Counted from the stretch's first letter, positions 1 to 5,232 are shown. The stretch: DNA of 5,232 nucleotides from Planctomycetota bacterium (GCA_030740295.1 JASLXP010000308.1:1-5232); one strand, 5' to 3'. The notes: generated from the sequence alone by a model not told the origin. Made by a program: numbers and translations.

Positions 1-1085
1 ACAACGTTTTTGTCACGCCTCATGCGATCTGCTGTGCGGGCATTCTGGATTTGCCTTACGTATATTCCTTCCCCGCAGCCCCTCCCCGATATGGAATCAG
101 TTGGTATGCGGGGGGGATGAATCTGCCCGCAGACAGCCCCACCGAAAAGAACGATCCTTTCCTTGGATTCCTTACCGGGTTCGACAGCAAGTATCATGAC
201 GATGAAGCATTTGAAGAGCGGCTCAGGCGACTGGACGATCGCATTGACCGATGCATCGAAACCGACCAGACATTCCTCACCTGCATCATGTACCATCCTC
301 AGAGGGTAAGGTTGTCGCAGTTTATTGATACCTATTTTGCCCCGAACGGCATGAATCTGTCCGAGGAAGAGTGGGGAAGATTCGGGCACCCGGCTCAATA
401 CACGGAGTCGCAGGTCGAAGCCAACCTGCGTAATTTCCAGAGGCTCTGCAGCCACATCAGAAAAGACCCCAGGCTTAACCCCGTCACAGCTACGGAACTG
501 AAAAAGCAGTTTGGCCAGCAGGCCCCTTCAATCCAGAGAGACCAGCTCCTTGCCGCGGCGGGGGATATTCATCACCACCGAAGGATCCTCTTTCATCCCA
601 CCTTCAGTCCGGCCGAGATTCTGCTCTTCATGTGCCGGGCACTGCTGCATTTTTCTGAACGTGAAAAACTTCCGGAGGAACTATCGCGAGACGATGTCCG
701 GGGCCCGAGACGGAACCTGATCGTCCATCCTGAACGCAAGCAGTGCACATTCAAGGAGCTGACAGTTGAATGTCAGATGTTGGTGGACGAGGTGGGGCAG
801 TCGGGGTATCTGCCCTCTCTGTGGGGGGAAACAGGTCATCGCCTGAGTGTGAATCACATCTATGGCGCGGCCGCTGACAGACTGGTTGAGATTGCCTCGG
901 GAGAAAGCCCCACAGATTTTATATTCCCGAACATGCCTCGATATCCGGACTTGGCCACAGCTATAGGGCAACGCTTTGCATCAGTCGCAGAAGGCAATCT
1001 TGTAGATCCAGACCTCAATATTGACGCGCTTTATCTCCACGGAAAATTGCAGGCCTGGAGCCTGAAATCAGCGGTAAAAAATTAG
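1..1085 (+). CDS. Polysaccharide-deacetylase-like protein, C-terminal part (5' truncated by window edge)
   Basis: The reading frame is open from position 3 through the left edge, so the gene starts outside the window. An in-frame TTG at 51 and ATG at 117 exist, but neither has a convincing ribosome binding site and similarity-like sequence continues upstream of both, so I treat the gene as truncated. Counting the TTG codon as residue 1, there is a TFLTCIMYHPQRV segment near residues 74-86. It is followed by an aromatic 'FIDTYF' stretch, a helical ESQVEANLRNFQRLCSHIR segment (about 120-137) and a VTATEL segment (145-150). From memory, this order and the ending LQAWSLK resemble uncharacterised planctomycete-type proteins annotated as polysaccharide deacetylase, whose active-site strands lie in the missing N-terminal part. 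Substrate and role are unknown. No signal peptide or membrane segment is visible here. The TAG stop at 1083-1085 is the first triplet of the palindromic element and is followed at once by a second TAG. The gene is very likely real; the family call is moderate to low. Confidence 0.75.
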   Translation, partial: NVFVTPHAICCAGILDLPYVYSFPAAPPRYGISWYAGGMNLPADSPTEKNDPFLGFLTGFDSKYHDDEAFEERLRRLDDRIDRCIETDQTFLTCIMYHPQRVRLSQFIDTYFAPNGMNLSEEEWGRFGHPAQYTESQVEANLRNFQRLCSHIRKDPRLNPVTATELKKQFGQQAPSIQRDQLLAAAGDIHHHRRILFHPTFSPAEILLFMCRALLHFSEREKLPEELSRDDVRGPRRNLIVHPERKQCTFKELTVECQMLVDEVGQSGYLPSLWGETGHRLSVNHIYGAAADRLVEIASGESPTDFIFPNMPRYPDLATAIGQRFASVAEGNLVDPDLNIDALYLHGKLQAWSLKSAVKN

Positions 1086-1114
1086 TAGGTCAAGACGGGG
1101 CTTTACGGATTTCA

Positions 1115-1127
1115 GGGGCGAAGCCCC
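1115..1127. repeat. Small hairpin GGGGC-GAA-GCCCC in left arm
   Basis: A perfect 5-bp stem with a 3-nt loop. Its counterpart in the right arm is GAGGC-TTC-GCCCC at 1303-1315, which has one broken pair. Confidence 0.7.
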
Positions 1128-1141
1128 GCCATTTTGCCTAG

Positions 1142-1160
1142 CCCAGCCCGGCGGGCTGGG
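1142..1160. repeat. Hairpin CCCAGCCC-GGC-GGGCTGGG in left arm
   Basis: A perfect 8-bp GC-rich stem (1142-1149 with 1153-1160) and a 3-nt loop. The right-arm counterpart at 1270-1288 keeps the stem exactly but has loop GTT. Because both stems are self-complementary, each arm can fold alone or the arms can pair with each other. Confidence 0.8.
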
Positions 1161-1181
1161 AGGTAATGAAGGACAACGAAA

Positions 1182-1247
1182 GGGGCAACGCCCCGACCAT
1201 TTGCATTTGCATGACTGACCTGCCGCAAATGGCCGGGGCGTTGCCCC
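1182..1247. repeat. Central hairpin of the palindrome
   Basis: GGGGCAACGCCCC (1182-1194), itself a 5-bp hairpin, is mirrored by GGGGCGTTGCCCC (1235-1247). CCATTTGC (1197-1204) pairs with GCAAATGG (1225-1232). Together the arms pair over 23 nt with one mismatch around the loop 1205-1224. This is the strongest contiguous stem in the element. Confidence 0.75.
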
Positions 1248-1335
1248 TGAATGACAATCCTTCTCTAAACCCAGCCCGTTGGGCTGGGCTAGGCAAACGA
1301 CCGAGGCTTCGCCCCTAAACAAGAGGACTCCCATT

Positions 1336-1488
1336 TCATGAATCCGTAAAAGCTCTCCCGTCTTGATCTACTAGGAACATACGTTTCCACTCAGGAGGTC
1401 CGACATCACCTTCATAGACCGTGATCAATAGCGAATCGCCTTCGGGGATCCAAATCACTATAGTTCGCCAGCCCAGTCGAATGGGCCA
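1336..1488 (-). pseudogene. 3' remnant of an unidentified minus-strand gene
   Basis: Read on the minus strand from 1488 down to a TGA at 1336-1338, there is an uninterrupted 50-codon stretch. It has protein-like composition and no start codon at its head. It contains IWIPEGDSLLITVYEGD, then GPPEWKRMFLVDQDGRAF, and ends TDS-stop. Directly upstream in the next frame, about 1464-1510, the same strand reads VADGPFDWAGEL before a TAG. Losing one A in the junction near 1464-1466 would join the two frames as GEL-IVIW, so a single-base deletion in a once longer gene is plausible. The last 13 or so codons lie inside the right arm of the palindromic element. The alternating hydrophobic pattern suggests beta strands, but I do not recognise the family. 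Its upstream part would run into the URO-D gene start, so this is a gene fragment and not a working gene. The coding nature is inferred from the look of the translation only. Confidence 0.4.
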
Positions 1489-1503
1489 TCAGCCACACTG
1501 CGC

Positions 1504-1507
1504 GGAG
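1504..1507 (+). promoter_or_regulatory. Ribosome binding site of the URO-D-family gene
   Basis: GGAG lies 8 nt before the ATG at 1516, which is good Shine-Dalgarno spacing and decides this start over the later in-frame ATG at 1525. An ATG at 1511 lies too close to the GGAG and reads only ATG-AAA-TGA. Confidence 0.6.
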
Positions 1508-1515
1508 AGTATGAA

Positions 1516-2586
1516 ATGACAGCGATGACCACACGAGAAAGATTCCGTCGGATTTACGAACATAAGGAAGCGGATCGGGTTCCCATGTTGGGAGGCCCCT
1601 GGGGCACGACCATCGCGCGCTGGCGGCGGGAAGGTCTACCTGAGGATGTCGACTTTGCCGATTACTTCGGTCTCGACCGCGTGACGGGGATCGGCGGGGA
1701 CATCAGCCCGCGCTTCGAGACCCGCGTGGTCGAAGAGACGGACGATTACGTCATCCGGTTCGATTCGTGGGGCACGACTTCAAAGAACTGGAAGCATGCC
1801 AGTTCCACGCCGCACTGGCTCGATCGCACCATCGTTGACAGGGAATCATGGGAGAAGGCCAAGGCCCGCATGATCATGGGCCGGGACCGGATCGATTGGG
1901 AACGCCTCAAGGCAAACTATCAGACCTGGCGCGACAACGGCTGGTGGATCCAAGGCGGCTTGTGGTTCGGCTTCGACGTGACCCATGCGCGCGTCGTGGG
2001 AACGGAACAACTTCTCATGATGATGACCGATGACCCGGAACTGGTGATCGAGATTTTCAACACCGAGCTCGACTGCAGCCTCCAGTTGCTCCAGTTGATC
2101 TGGGACGAGGGATACACCTTCGACGCCATCAGTTGGTGCGACGACATGGGCTACCGCAACGGTACCTTCTTCTCGCTGCCCATGTATCGCGAGATTCTCA
2201 AGCCCGTGCAGAAGCGGGCCATCGAATGGGCCCACGAGAAGGGCATCCTCGCGCACCTCCACTCCTGCGGAAACATCAACGAGTTTGTGCCGGAACTGCT
2301 GGATATCGGCGTGGACGCGCTCAATCCACTGGAGGTTAAAGCCGGGATGGACCCTGCGCACCTCAAAGCAAACTACGGTGACAGGCTCGTCTTTCACGGC
2401 GGGATCAATGCCATGCTGTGGGACGATATCGACCGGATCGAGGCAGAAATACGAAGGCTGCTGCCAATCCTGAAGGAAAGCGGCGGCTACATCTTCCAGG
2501 AAGACCATTCCATCCCCGACAGCGTCAGCCTGGAGAACTATCGCCGCATCGTAAAGATCGCCAGGGAGCTTGGAAGTTACAGTTAG
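1516..2586 (+). CDS. Uroporphyrinogen decarboxylase (URO-D) family protein, methyltransferase-like
   Basis: A complete 356-residue protein, close to the usual length of the family that holds HemE and the corrinoid methyltransferases MtaA/MtbA/CmuA. It opens with TTRERFRRIYEHKEADRVPM, typical of the MtaA-like branch. HLHSCGN at 247-253 (H249, C251) is the H-x-C zinc-site motif of the methyltransferases. DAISWCDDMGYRNG (203-216), FHGGIN (293-298) and FQEDHSIPDSVSLENYR near the C-terminus (327-343) are further family motifs. The substrate-binding residues of true HemE are not apparent, so haem synthesis is unlikely. In MtaA-type enzymes a C-terminal Cys completes the zinc site. Here the equivalent region has H331 in DHS, as in many planctomycete-type paralogues of unknown substrate. 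It is a soluble protein with no signal peptide. It stands alone: there is no corrinoid protein, MtaB/MtaC homologue or activator in the window. A role in methyl transfer or demethylation is inferred from the family. Confidence 0.9.
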   Translation: MTAMTTRERFRRIYEHKEADRVPMLGGPWGTTIARWRREGLPEDVDFADYFGLDRVTGIGGDISPRFETRVVEETDDYVIRFDSWGTTSKNWKHASSTPHWLDRTIVDRESWEKAKARMIMGRDRIDWERLKANYQTWRDNGWWIQGGLWFGFDVTHARVVGTEQLLMMMTDDPELVIEIFNTELDCSLQLLQLIWDEGYTFDAISWCDDMGYRNGTFFSLPMYREILKPVQKRAIEWAHEKGILAHLHSCGNINEFVPELLDIGVDALNPLEVKAGMDPAHLKANYGDRLVFHGGINAMLWDDIDRIEAEIRRLLPILKESGGYIFQEDHSIPDSVSLENYRRIVKIARELGSYS

Positions 2587-2651
2587 CGCATCTTCGTCAG
2601 TGCGAGCTTCGGGTAGCACGGATCTCTGCGAACCGTCCACTATCTGAACAG

Positions 2652-2680
2652 TTCATTTCCCGCAAACCGATTCATATAAA
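2652..2680 (+). promoter_or_regulatory. Possible sigma-70-like promoter for the kinase
   Basis: TATAAA (2675-2680) is 5 of 6 to the -10 consensus and is preceded, with 17-nt spacing, by TTCATT (2652-2657), only 3 of 6 to the -35 consensus. An alternative -10, GATAAT at 2718-2723, has no -35 of quality. The placement upstream of the kinase fits but the match is weak. Confidence 0.25.
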
Positions 2681-2707
2681 AAGCTTAGATTCTGTCTAAA
2701 GCTTAGA
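2680..2707. repeat. AAAGCTTAGA direct repeat that also forms an imperfect hairpin
   Basis: AAAGCTTAGA occurs at 2680-2689 and again at 2698-2707, an 18-nt period. Because AAGCTT is self-complementary, 2681-2689 also pairs with 2695-2704 with a single bulged base around loop TTCTG. It could be an operator, or a terminator read on the minus strand, where a run of T follows the stem. Confidence 0.45.
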
Positions 2708-2745
2708 GAAACCCTACGATAATACATCAGCTTTGTTCGTCGGCT

Positions 2746-2751
2746 GGGGAG
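2746..2751 (+). promoter_or_regulatory. Shine-Dalgarno-like GGGGAG before the small upstream ORF
   Basis: GGGGAG sits 8 nt before an ATG at 2760 that is out of frame with the kinase. The kinase start at 2804 itself has no such motif. Confidence 0.35.
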
Positions 2752-2759
2752 TTGACGGC

Positions 2760-2834
2760 ATGAAAGTGCCCTTAAATCAGCCATTGCCCAGGCTTCTACC
2801 CCTATGCCCACACGCGAAGATATCAGTTTTGTAG
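2760..2834 (+). CDS. Possible 24-residue upstream ORF overlapping the kinase start
   Basis: ATG at 2760 to TAG at 2832-2834 encodes a short proline/leucine-rich peptide beginning MKVPLNQPLPRLLPL. It overlaps the kinase start by 31 nt in another frame. It has a much better ribosome binding site than the kinase, so it could couple translation into the kinase gene. The peptide resembles no protein I know and may be chance. Confidence 0.2.
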   Translation: MKVPLNQPLPRLLPLCPHAKISVL

Positions 2835-4060
2835 CAGCGGCAGTTCTGGATGGCGCCATTCGGCCATCGATGGGTCGCGACCTCCTCTCGTGGAAGGAGT
2901 TTGCAGAGACGAACGGCAACCATCTGTCAGTGATGGAGTTAGCAATCGGCTGTGGCTTTATTGACACTGATAAGGCCAAAGCTATCGCAAATACGCCGGC
3001 AGGAAACGTCCAGGTCGACCTCAAGAACACGCGGCTCTCACCGAAAAAAGAAACTTCGAAGAGCACAAAAGAGAAATCGCGGTCCAAGCCGGTCTCAAAG
3101 AAGATTCCAGGCTACAAGATCACAGGGCGGCTGGCTGCCGGCAGCATGGGGACGGTCTACGTGGCAAAGAATGAAAAGACAGGTGAGAAGGTGGCCATCA
3201 AGGTGCTCTCACGGTCGTTGCGCAGCAAGCCGGCAAACCTGCAGCGTTTTTATCGTGAAACGAACATCATGCGGGCCATCAGTCATCCGAATCTGGTCAA
3301 AGCCTACGAAGTCGGCGAAACCCAGGGCGGCCAGCCCTACCTCATCATGGAATTCGTGGAGGGACAAAGCCTCGACAAGTATCTTCGTAAGGGTCCGATG
3401 AATCAGCAGGAAGCCATCCGAATCGCTCGCGCCATCGGGCAAGGACTGCATCACCTGCACACGAGGGACTTCATCCACCGGGATATCAAGCCGGAGAACA
3501 TCCTTCTCTCAGAAAAAGGAGAGGTGAAGGTTGCCGATTTCGGCCTGGCAAAGCATCTCGATGACAGCTACATCACGCACACGGAAACAATGATCGGTAC
3601 CCCGCTCTACATGTCCCCGGAGCAGGCAAGGTCAGAAACCGCCATCGACGTCCGTGCCGACCTGTATTCCCTCGGCTGCAATCTGTTTCACATGGTAACC
3701 GGCAAGCCTCCCTATCCCGGGGAGCATCCGCTGACGGTGATGACCAAGCACCTGTACGACAAAGTGCCCTGGGCACAGGACATCAATCGCGACGTCTGCC
3801 CGCACCTGAGCCGGGCCATCTACCACATGATGAAAAAGGACAGGGACAAGCGTTACCAAACCTCAAGAGACGTCATTCTGGACCTGGAGCGTGTGGAAGC
3901 CGGTGAAGCCCCGCTCAGGCCCAACGATCACCTCAAAGAACGCCGCTCTCGCCTGACAGATACATTGGACAGGCAACAGCAGTTGAGTGAATCCCAAGGC
4001 CGCCTGCGTGACTGGTTCTCAAGGCTCGTGCCCGCCTATCATCTGCCCGAGCGGCTGTAG
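2804..4060 (+). CDS. Eukaryote-type (Hanks) serine/threonine protein kinase, cytosolic
   Basis: 418 residues, complete. Residues 1-75 are a small mostly helical module containing WKEFAETNGNHLSVMELAIGCGFID. This loosely resembles the helical N-terminal modules (MshEN/GspE-N type) seen in some planctomycete kinases. A Lys/Ser-rich linker follows (about 78-102). The kinase domain runs from about 104 to 375. It has a glycine loop LAAGSMGTVY (110-119, with Ala in place of the first Gly), catalytic K133 in VAIKVL, the alphaC Glu E152, HRDIKPEN with catalytic D227 (225-232), metal-binding D245 in DFG, and GTPLYMSPEQ (265-274). The DLYSLG motif follows. All key residues are present, so it should be active, as an RD kinase open to activation-loop phosphorylation. 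The C-terminal 40 residues are charged and possibly helical. There is no membrane segment and no PASTA, WD40 or TPR domain, unlike most bacterial kinases of this class. The ATG at 2804 is the first usable start after an in-frame TGA at 2753, but it lacks a Shine-Dalgarno. The substrate is unknown. Confidence 0.93.
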   Translation: MPTREDISFVAAAVLDGAIRPSMGRDLLSWKEFAETNGNHLSVMELAIGCGFIDTDKAKAIANTPAGNVQVDLKNTRLSPKKETSKSTKEKSRSKPVSKKIPGYKITGRLAAGSMGTVYVAKNEKTGEKVAIKVLSRSLRSKPANLQRFYRETNIMRAISHPNLVKAYEVGETQGGQPYLIMEFVEGQSLDKYLRKGPMNQQEAIRIARAIGQGLHHLHTRDFIHRDIKPENILLSEKGEVKVADFGLAKHLDDSYITHTETMIGTPLYMSPEQARSETAIDVRADLYSLGCNLFHMVTGKPPYPGEHPLTVMTKHLYDKVPWAQDINRDVCPHLSRAIYHMMKKDRDKRYQTSRDVILDLERVEAGEAPLRPNDHLKERRSRLTDTLDRQQQLSESQGRLRDWFSRLVPAYHLPERL

Positions 4061-4066
4061 GACTGG

Positions 4067-5232
4067 TCAGAATCTGTCGCACCCAACAGTCACCAATGCC
4101 TCGGCCACCTGGCCGAAAGGCCTCCCTCCCACAGTAAGATCCAGAGCGACTGGCTGCCGCCTACATTGGATGCCATCCGGTATCCGCATACGGAGAGAGA
4201 TGTCCTTCTGCTCCCTCGGGCCGAGCTCGAATTCTTCGCATTCGCCTTCCCAGCCATCGGGCGCGATTAGTTTTATCGAGGCAGTCGCCGCGTCCGCGAG
4301 CGGATTCAATATCCAGCCCTCAAACTCGAAGGTCTCACCCGGTTCGGCCAGGGCATGGTATGGCTTGAGTTTTCCGCCCTGCGATTCCGCTCCGAAGTGT
4401 GGCTCATCATCGCCGAGAATCATAAGCGCTTCGTGAACTTCATCAAAAGAATTCGCGCCAGACTCGATGATGGTTTCCCAGTGTTCGTCCGGTCGATAGG
4501 GGAGAGTGTGACCGGTTATTACGAGCTCAGGCTTGAAATCTCTGAGGTGTTTCAGTGTCTGTTTGTAGCAGCCGATGTCGAGACCATTTTTGTAAACGTG
4601 ATTAGTAAACGGCCTGGCCTCGCTGGAGTAGGCGCCTCCGTTCGGATCTCTGAAAAAAATCTGGTCCCCGGTATGCACCACTCGAGTGCCGTCGATCTCG
4701 AAACAGATCAGTGTGGCAAAACGAGTGTGCCCTGACATGGGATAAAGCGTGAACGGAATGCCCTCCCATTCGAAGGTCTCTCCTGTCGGTACCTTCGTGA
4801 TATTCATCGGCTCATGCCAGAGACAGGGCCGGTCGTAACGCATCGGCCTCTCCAGCAGATCAGAGAAGACTCCGGACGCCATGATTTCGGTATCGAATAG
4901 ACGCTGCAGCATCGGCATGCCATTGACATGATCGTCGTGGAAGTGTGTGACAAGGACGGCATCTATTTTTTCAGCACCGAAAGTCTCACGGAGCCCATCC
5001 ATGCCATGCAGGAATGGACGCCGATTGGAGAGATGATGCTTGCCGGGCGAGGTATAGCCACGGGTATGGTATCCATAGTCGATCGAGAGGACCTTGCCCG
5101 AATCACTGATGACGAAGTGGGTCTGCGCGTTCGCATACTTCGAGCGGTAGAGGTGTGGCAAGACTTCCTCAATGTCATTGGCATCCGGGTCGACACAACC
5201 GGCATCGAAATCAGGATTGATTTCTGACAACC
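4067..5232 (-). CDS. MBL-fold metallohydrolase with C-terminal Ig/NEW3-like domain (5' truncated by window edge)
   Basis: The frame is open to the right edge. The only candidate start near the edge is TTG at 5228-5230 with no visible upstream sequence, so the protein probably begins outside the window. Counting that codon as 1, residues 25-55 (VLPHLYRSKYANAQTHFVIS onward) form the first MBL strands. THFHDDH (95-101) is the HxHxDH metal motif (H96, H98, D100, H101). H168 in SGHT, D189 in HTGD and H241 in TGHT complete a two-metal site, so it should be catalytically competent. Residues about 295-387, opening AEPGETFEFEGWILNP, look like a beta-sandwich of the NEW3/Ig type, often linked to surface or carbohydrate contexts. 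The substrate is unknown: the fold covers lactamases, glyoxalases, sulfatases and nucleases, and the closest look is to planctomycete-type 'MBL fold metallo-hydrolase' proteins. The missing N-terminus could hold a signal peptide. Its stop lies 6 nt from that of the convergent kinase gene. Confidence 0.9.
   Translation of the reverse strand, partial: LSEINPDFDAGCVDPDANDIEEVLPHLYRSKYANAQTHFVISDSGKVLSIDYGYHTRGYTSPGKHHLSNRRPFLHGMDGLRETFGAEKIDAVLVTHFHDDHVNGMPMLQRLFDTEIMASGVFSDLLERPMRYDRPCLWHEPMNITKVPTGETFEWEGIPFTLYPMSGHTRFATLICFEIDGTRVVHTGDQIFFRDPNGGAYSSEARPFTNHVYKNGLDIGCYKQTLKHLRDFKPELVITGHTLPYRPDEHWETIIESGANSFDEVHEALMILGDDEPHFGAESQGGKLKPYHALAEPGETFEFEGWILNPLADAATASIKLIAPDGWEGECEEFELGPREQKDISLRMRIPDGIQCRRQPVALDLTVGGRPFGQVAEALVTVGCDRF

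Larger units (their letters stand above)
1083..1373. repeat. Long imperfect palindromic element with nested GC-rich hairpins (MITE-like)
   Basis: The left arm (about 1083-1204) matches the reverse complement of the right arm (about 1225-1373) around a 20-nt centre (1205-1224). Matching blocks, from outside inwards, are as follows. 1083-1099 pairs with 1357-1373 (TAGTAG then TCAAGACGGG, one mismatch). CTTTACGGATT-like sequence at 1101-1112 pairs with 1340-1353. AGGGGCGAAGCC at 1114-1125 pairs with 1305-1316 exactly. TTTGCCTAGCCCAGCCC at 1133-1149 pairs with 1281-1297 exactly. 1182-1204 pairs with 1225-1247 over 23 nt with one mismatch. The right arm has about 20 extra bases at 1317-1339. Each arm also carries small perfect hairpins of its own. 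No transposase is present and I see no convincing target-site duplication, so a non-autonomous element or a structured intergenic repeat are both possible. It could act as a two-way terminator, though no T-tract follows the hairpins. Confidence 0.8.
2587..2803. other. Intergenic region between URO-D-family gene and kinase
   Basis: A 217-bp gap that is more AT-rich in its middle (about 2650-2735) than the flanking genes. It contains the hairpin/direct repeat at 2680-2707, a weak promoter-like pair and a short upstream ORF, all listed separately. No clear T-tracted terminator for the URO-D gene is visible on the plus strand. Confidence 0.6.

Noticed and set aside
1068..1334. Minus-strand 88-residue open frame across the palindrome
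   Set aside because: It lies almost wholly in the inverted repeat, with low-complexity Pro/Gly/Cys/Arg content caused by GC-rich stems and no ribosome binding site. It is best read as a by-product of the repeat.
1083..1373. CRISPR array or tRNA/rRNA-like structure
   Set aside because: The repeats are inverted, not regularly spaced direct repeats with spacers, and no cloverleaf or rRNA-like sequence can be drawn.
1511..1519. Two-codon ATG-AAA-TGA overlapping the URO-D start
   Set aside because: The ATG is only 3 nt from the GGAG, too close for initiation, while the ATG at 1516 is ideally placed. Chance overlap is the simpler reading.
1846..2640. Long 264-residue antisense frame opposite the URO-D gene
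   Set aside because: The plus-strand protein in the same place has clear family motifs. The antisense translation has no recognisable motif and is the usual mirror of a GC-biased coding region.
2752..2777. TTGACG ... TTAAAT promoter just before the kinase
   Set aside because: The spacing between the boxes is only 14 nt, too short for a sigma-70-type promoter, and TTGACG overlaps the upstream ORF's ribosome-site region.
4355..4735. Plus-strand 126-residue frame opposite the MBL gene
   Set aside because: It is a shadow of the minus-strand MBL gene, whose metal-binding motifs are unmistakable.
1..5232. A single new multi-gene system linking all the genes
   Set aside because: The genes differ in strand, are split by a repeat and a remnant, share no overlap or tight same-strand spacing, and belong to unrelated families. 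No functional link is supported.

Overview
The window reads like a piece of an environmental bacterial chromosome of moderate-to-high GC. The family mix suggests the PVC/Planctomycetota-like candidate phyla (planctomycetes, Lentisphaerota, Hydrogenedentota or similar). That mix is a soluble eukaryote-type Ser/Thr kinase, a uroporphyrinogen-decarboxylase-family methyltransferase-like protein, a large MBL-fold hydrolase with an extra beta-sandwich domain, and a protein whose C-terminus resembles polysaccharide-deacetylase-type planctomycete proteins. The assignment rests on remembered family distributions and no marker gene is present, so it is tentative.

Layout, left to right. (1) Positions 1-1085 hold the 3' part of a plus-strand gene cut by the left window edge, probably a polysaccharide-deacetylase-like protein of unknown function. 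(2) Positions 1083-1373 are a long imperfect palindrome of about 291 bp with nested GC-rich hairpins. It looks like a MITE-like or other dispersed structured repeat, and its left tip supplies the stop codon of the first gene. (3) Overlapping its right arm, on the minus strand, is a coding-like remnant (1336-1488, possibly extending to about 1510 through a one-base frameshift). It appears to be the 3' end of a decayed gene. (4) Positions 1516-2586 carry a complete URO-D-family gene with a good ribosome binding site. (5) A 217-bp gap holds an imperfect hairpin/direct repeat, a weak promoter candidate and a short Shine-Dalgarno-led upstream ORF. (6) Positions 2804-4060 carry a complete cytosolic Ser/Thr protein kinase. 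(7) Positions 4067-5232, minus strand, hold an MBL-fold metallohydrolase with a C-terminal Ig/NEW3-like domain, cut at its 5' end by the right window edge. Its stop lies only 6 nt from the kinase stop.

I see no operon tying these genes into one pathway. They are separated by gaps, a repeat or a change of strand. The URO-D gene has no corrinoid protein or reactivator beside it, and the kinase has no phosphatase or FHA partner. I did not find a clear new defence, mobile or RNA-based system. The least ordinary signal is the palindromic element and how its ends merge with the coding ends on both sides.
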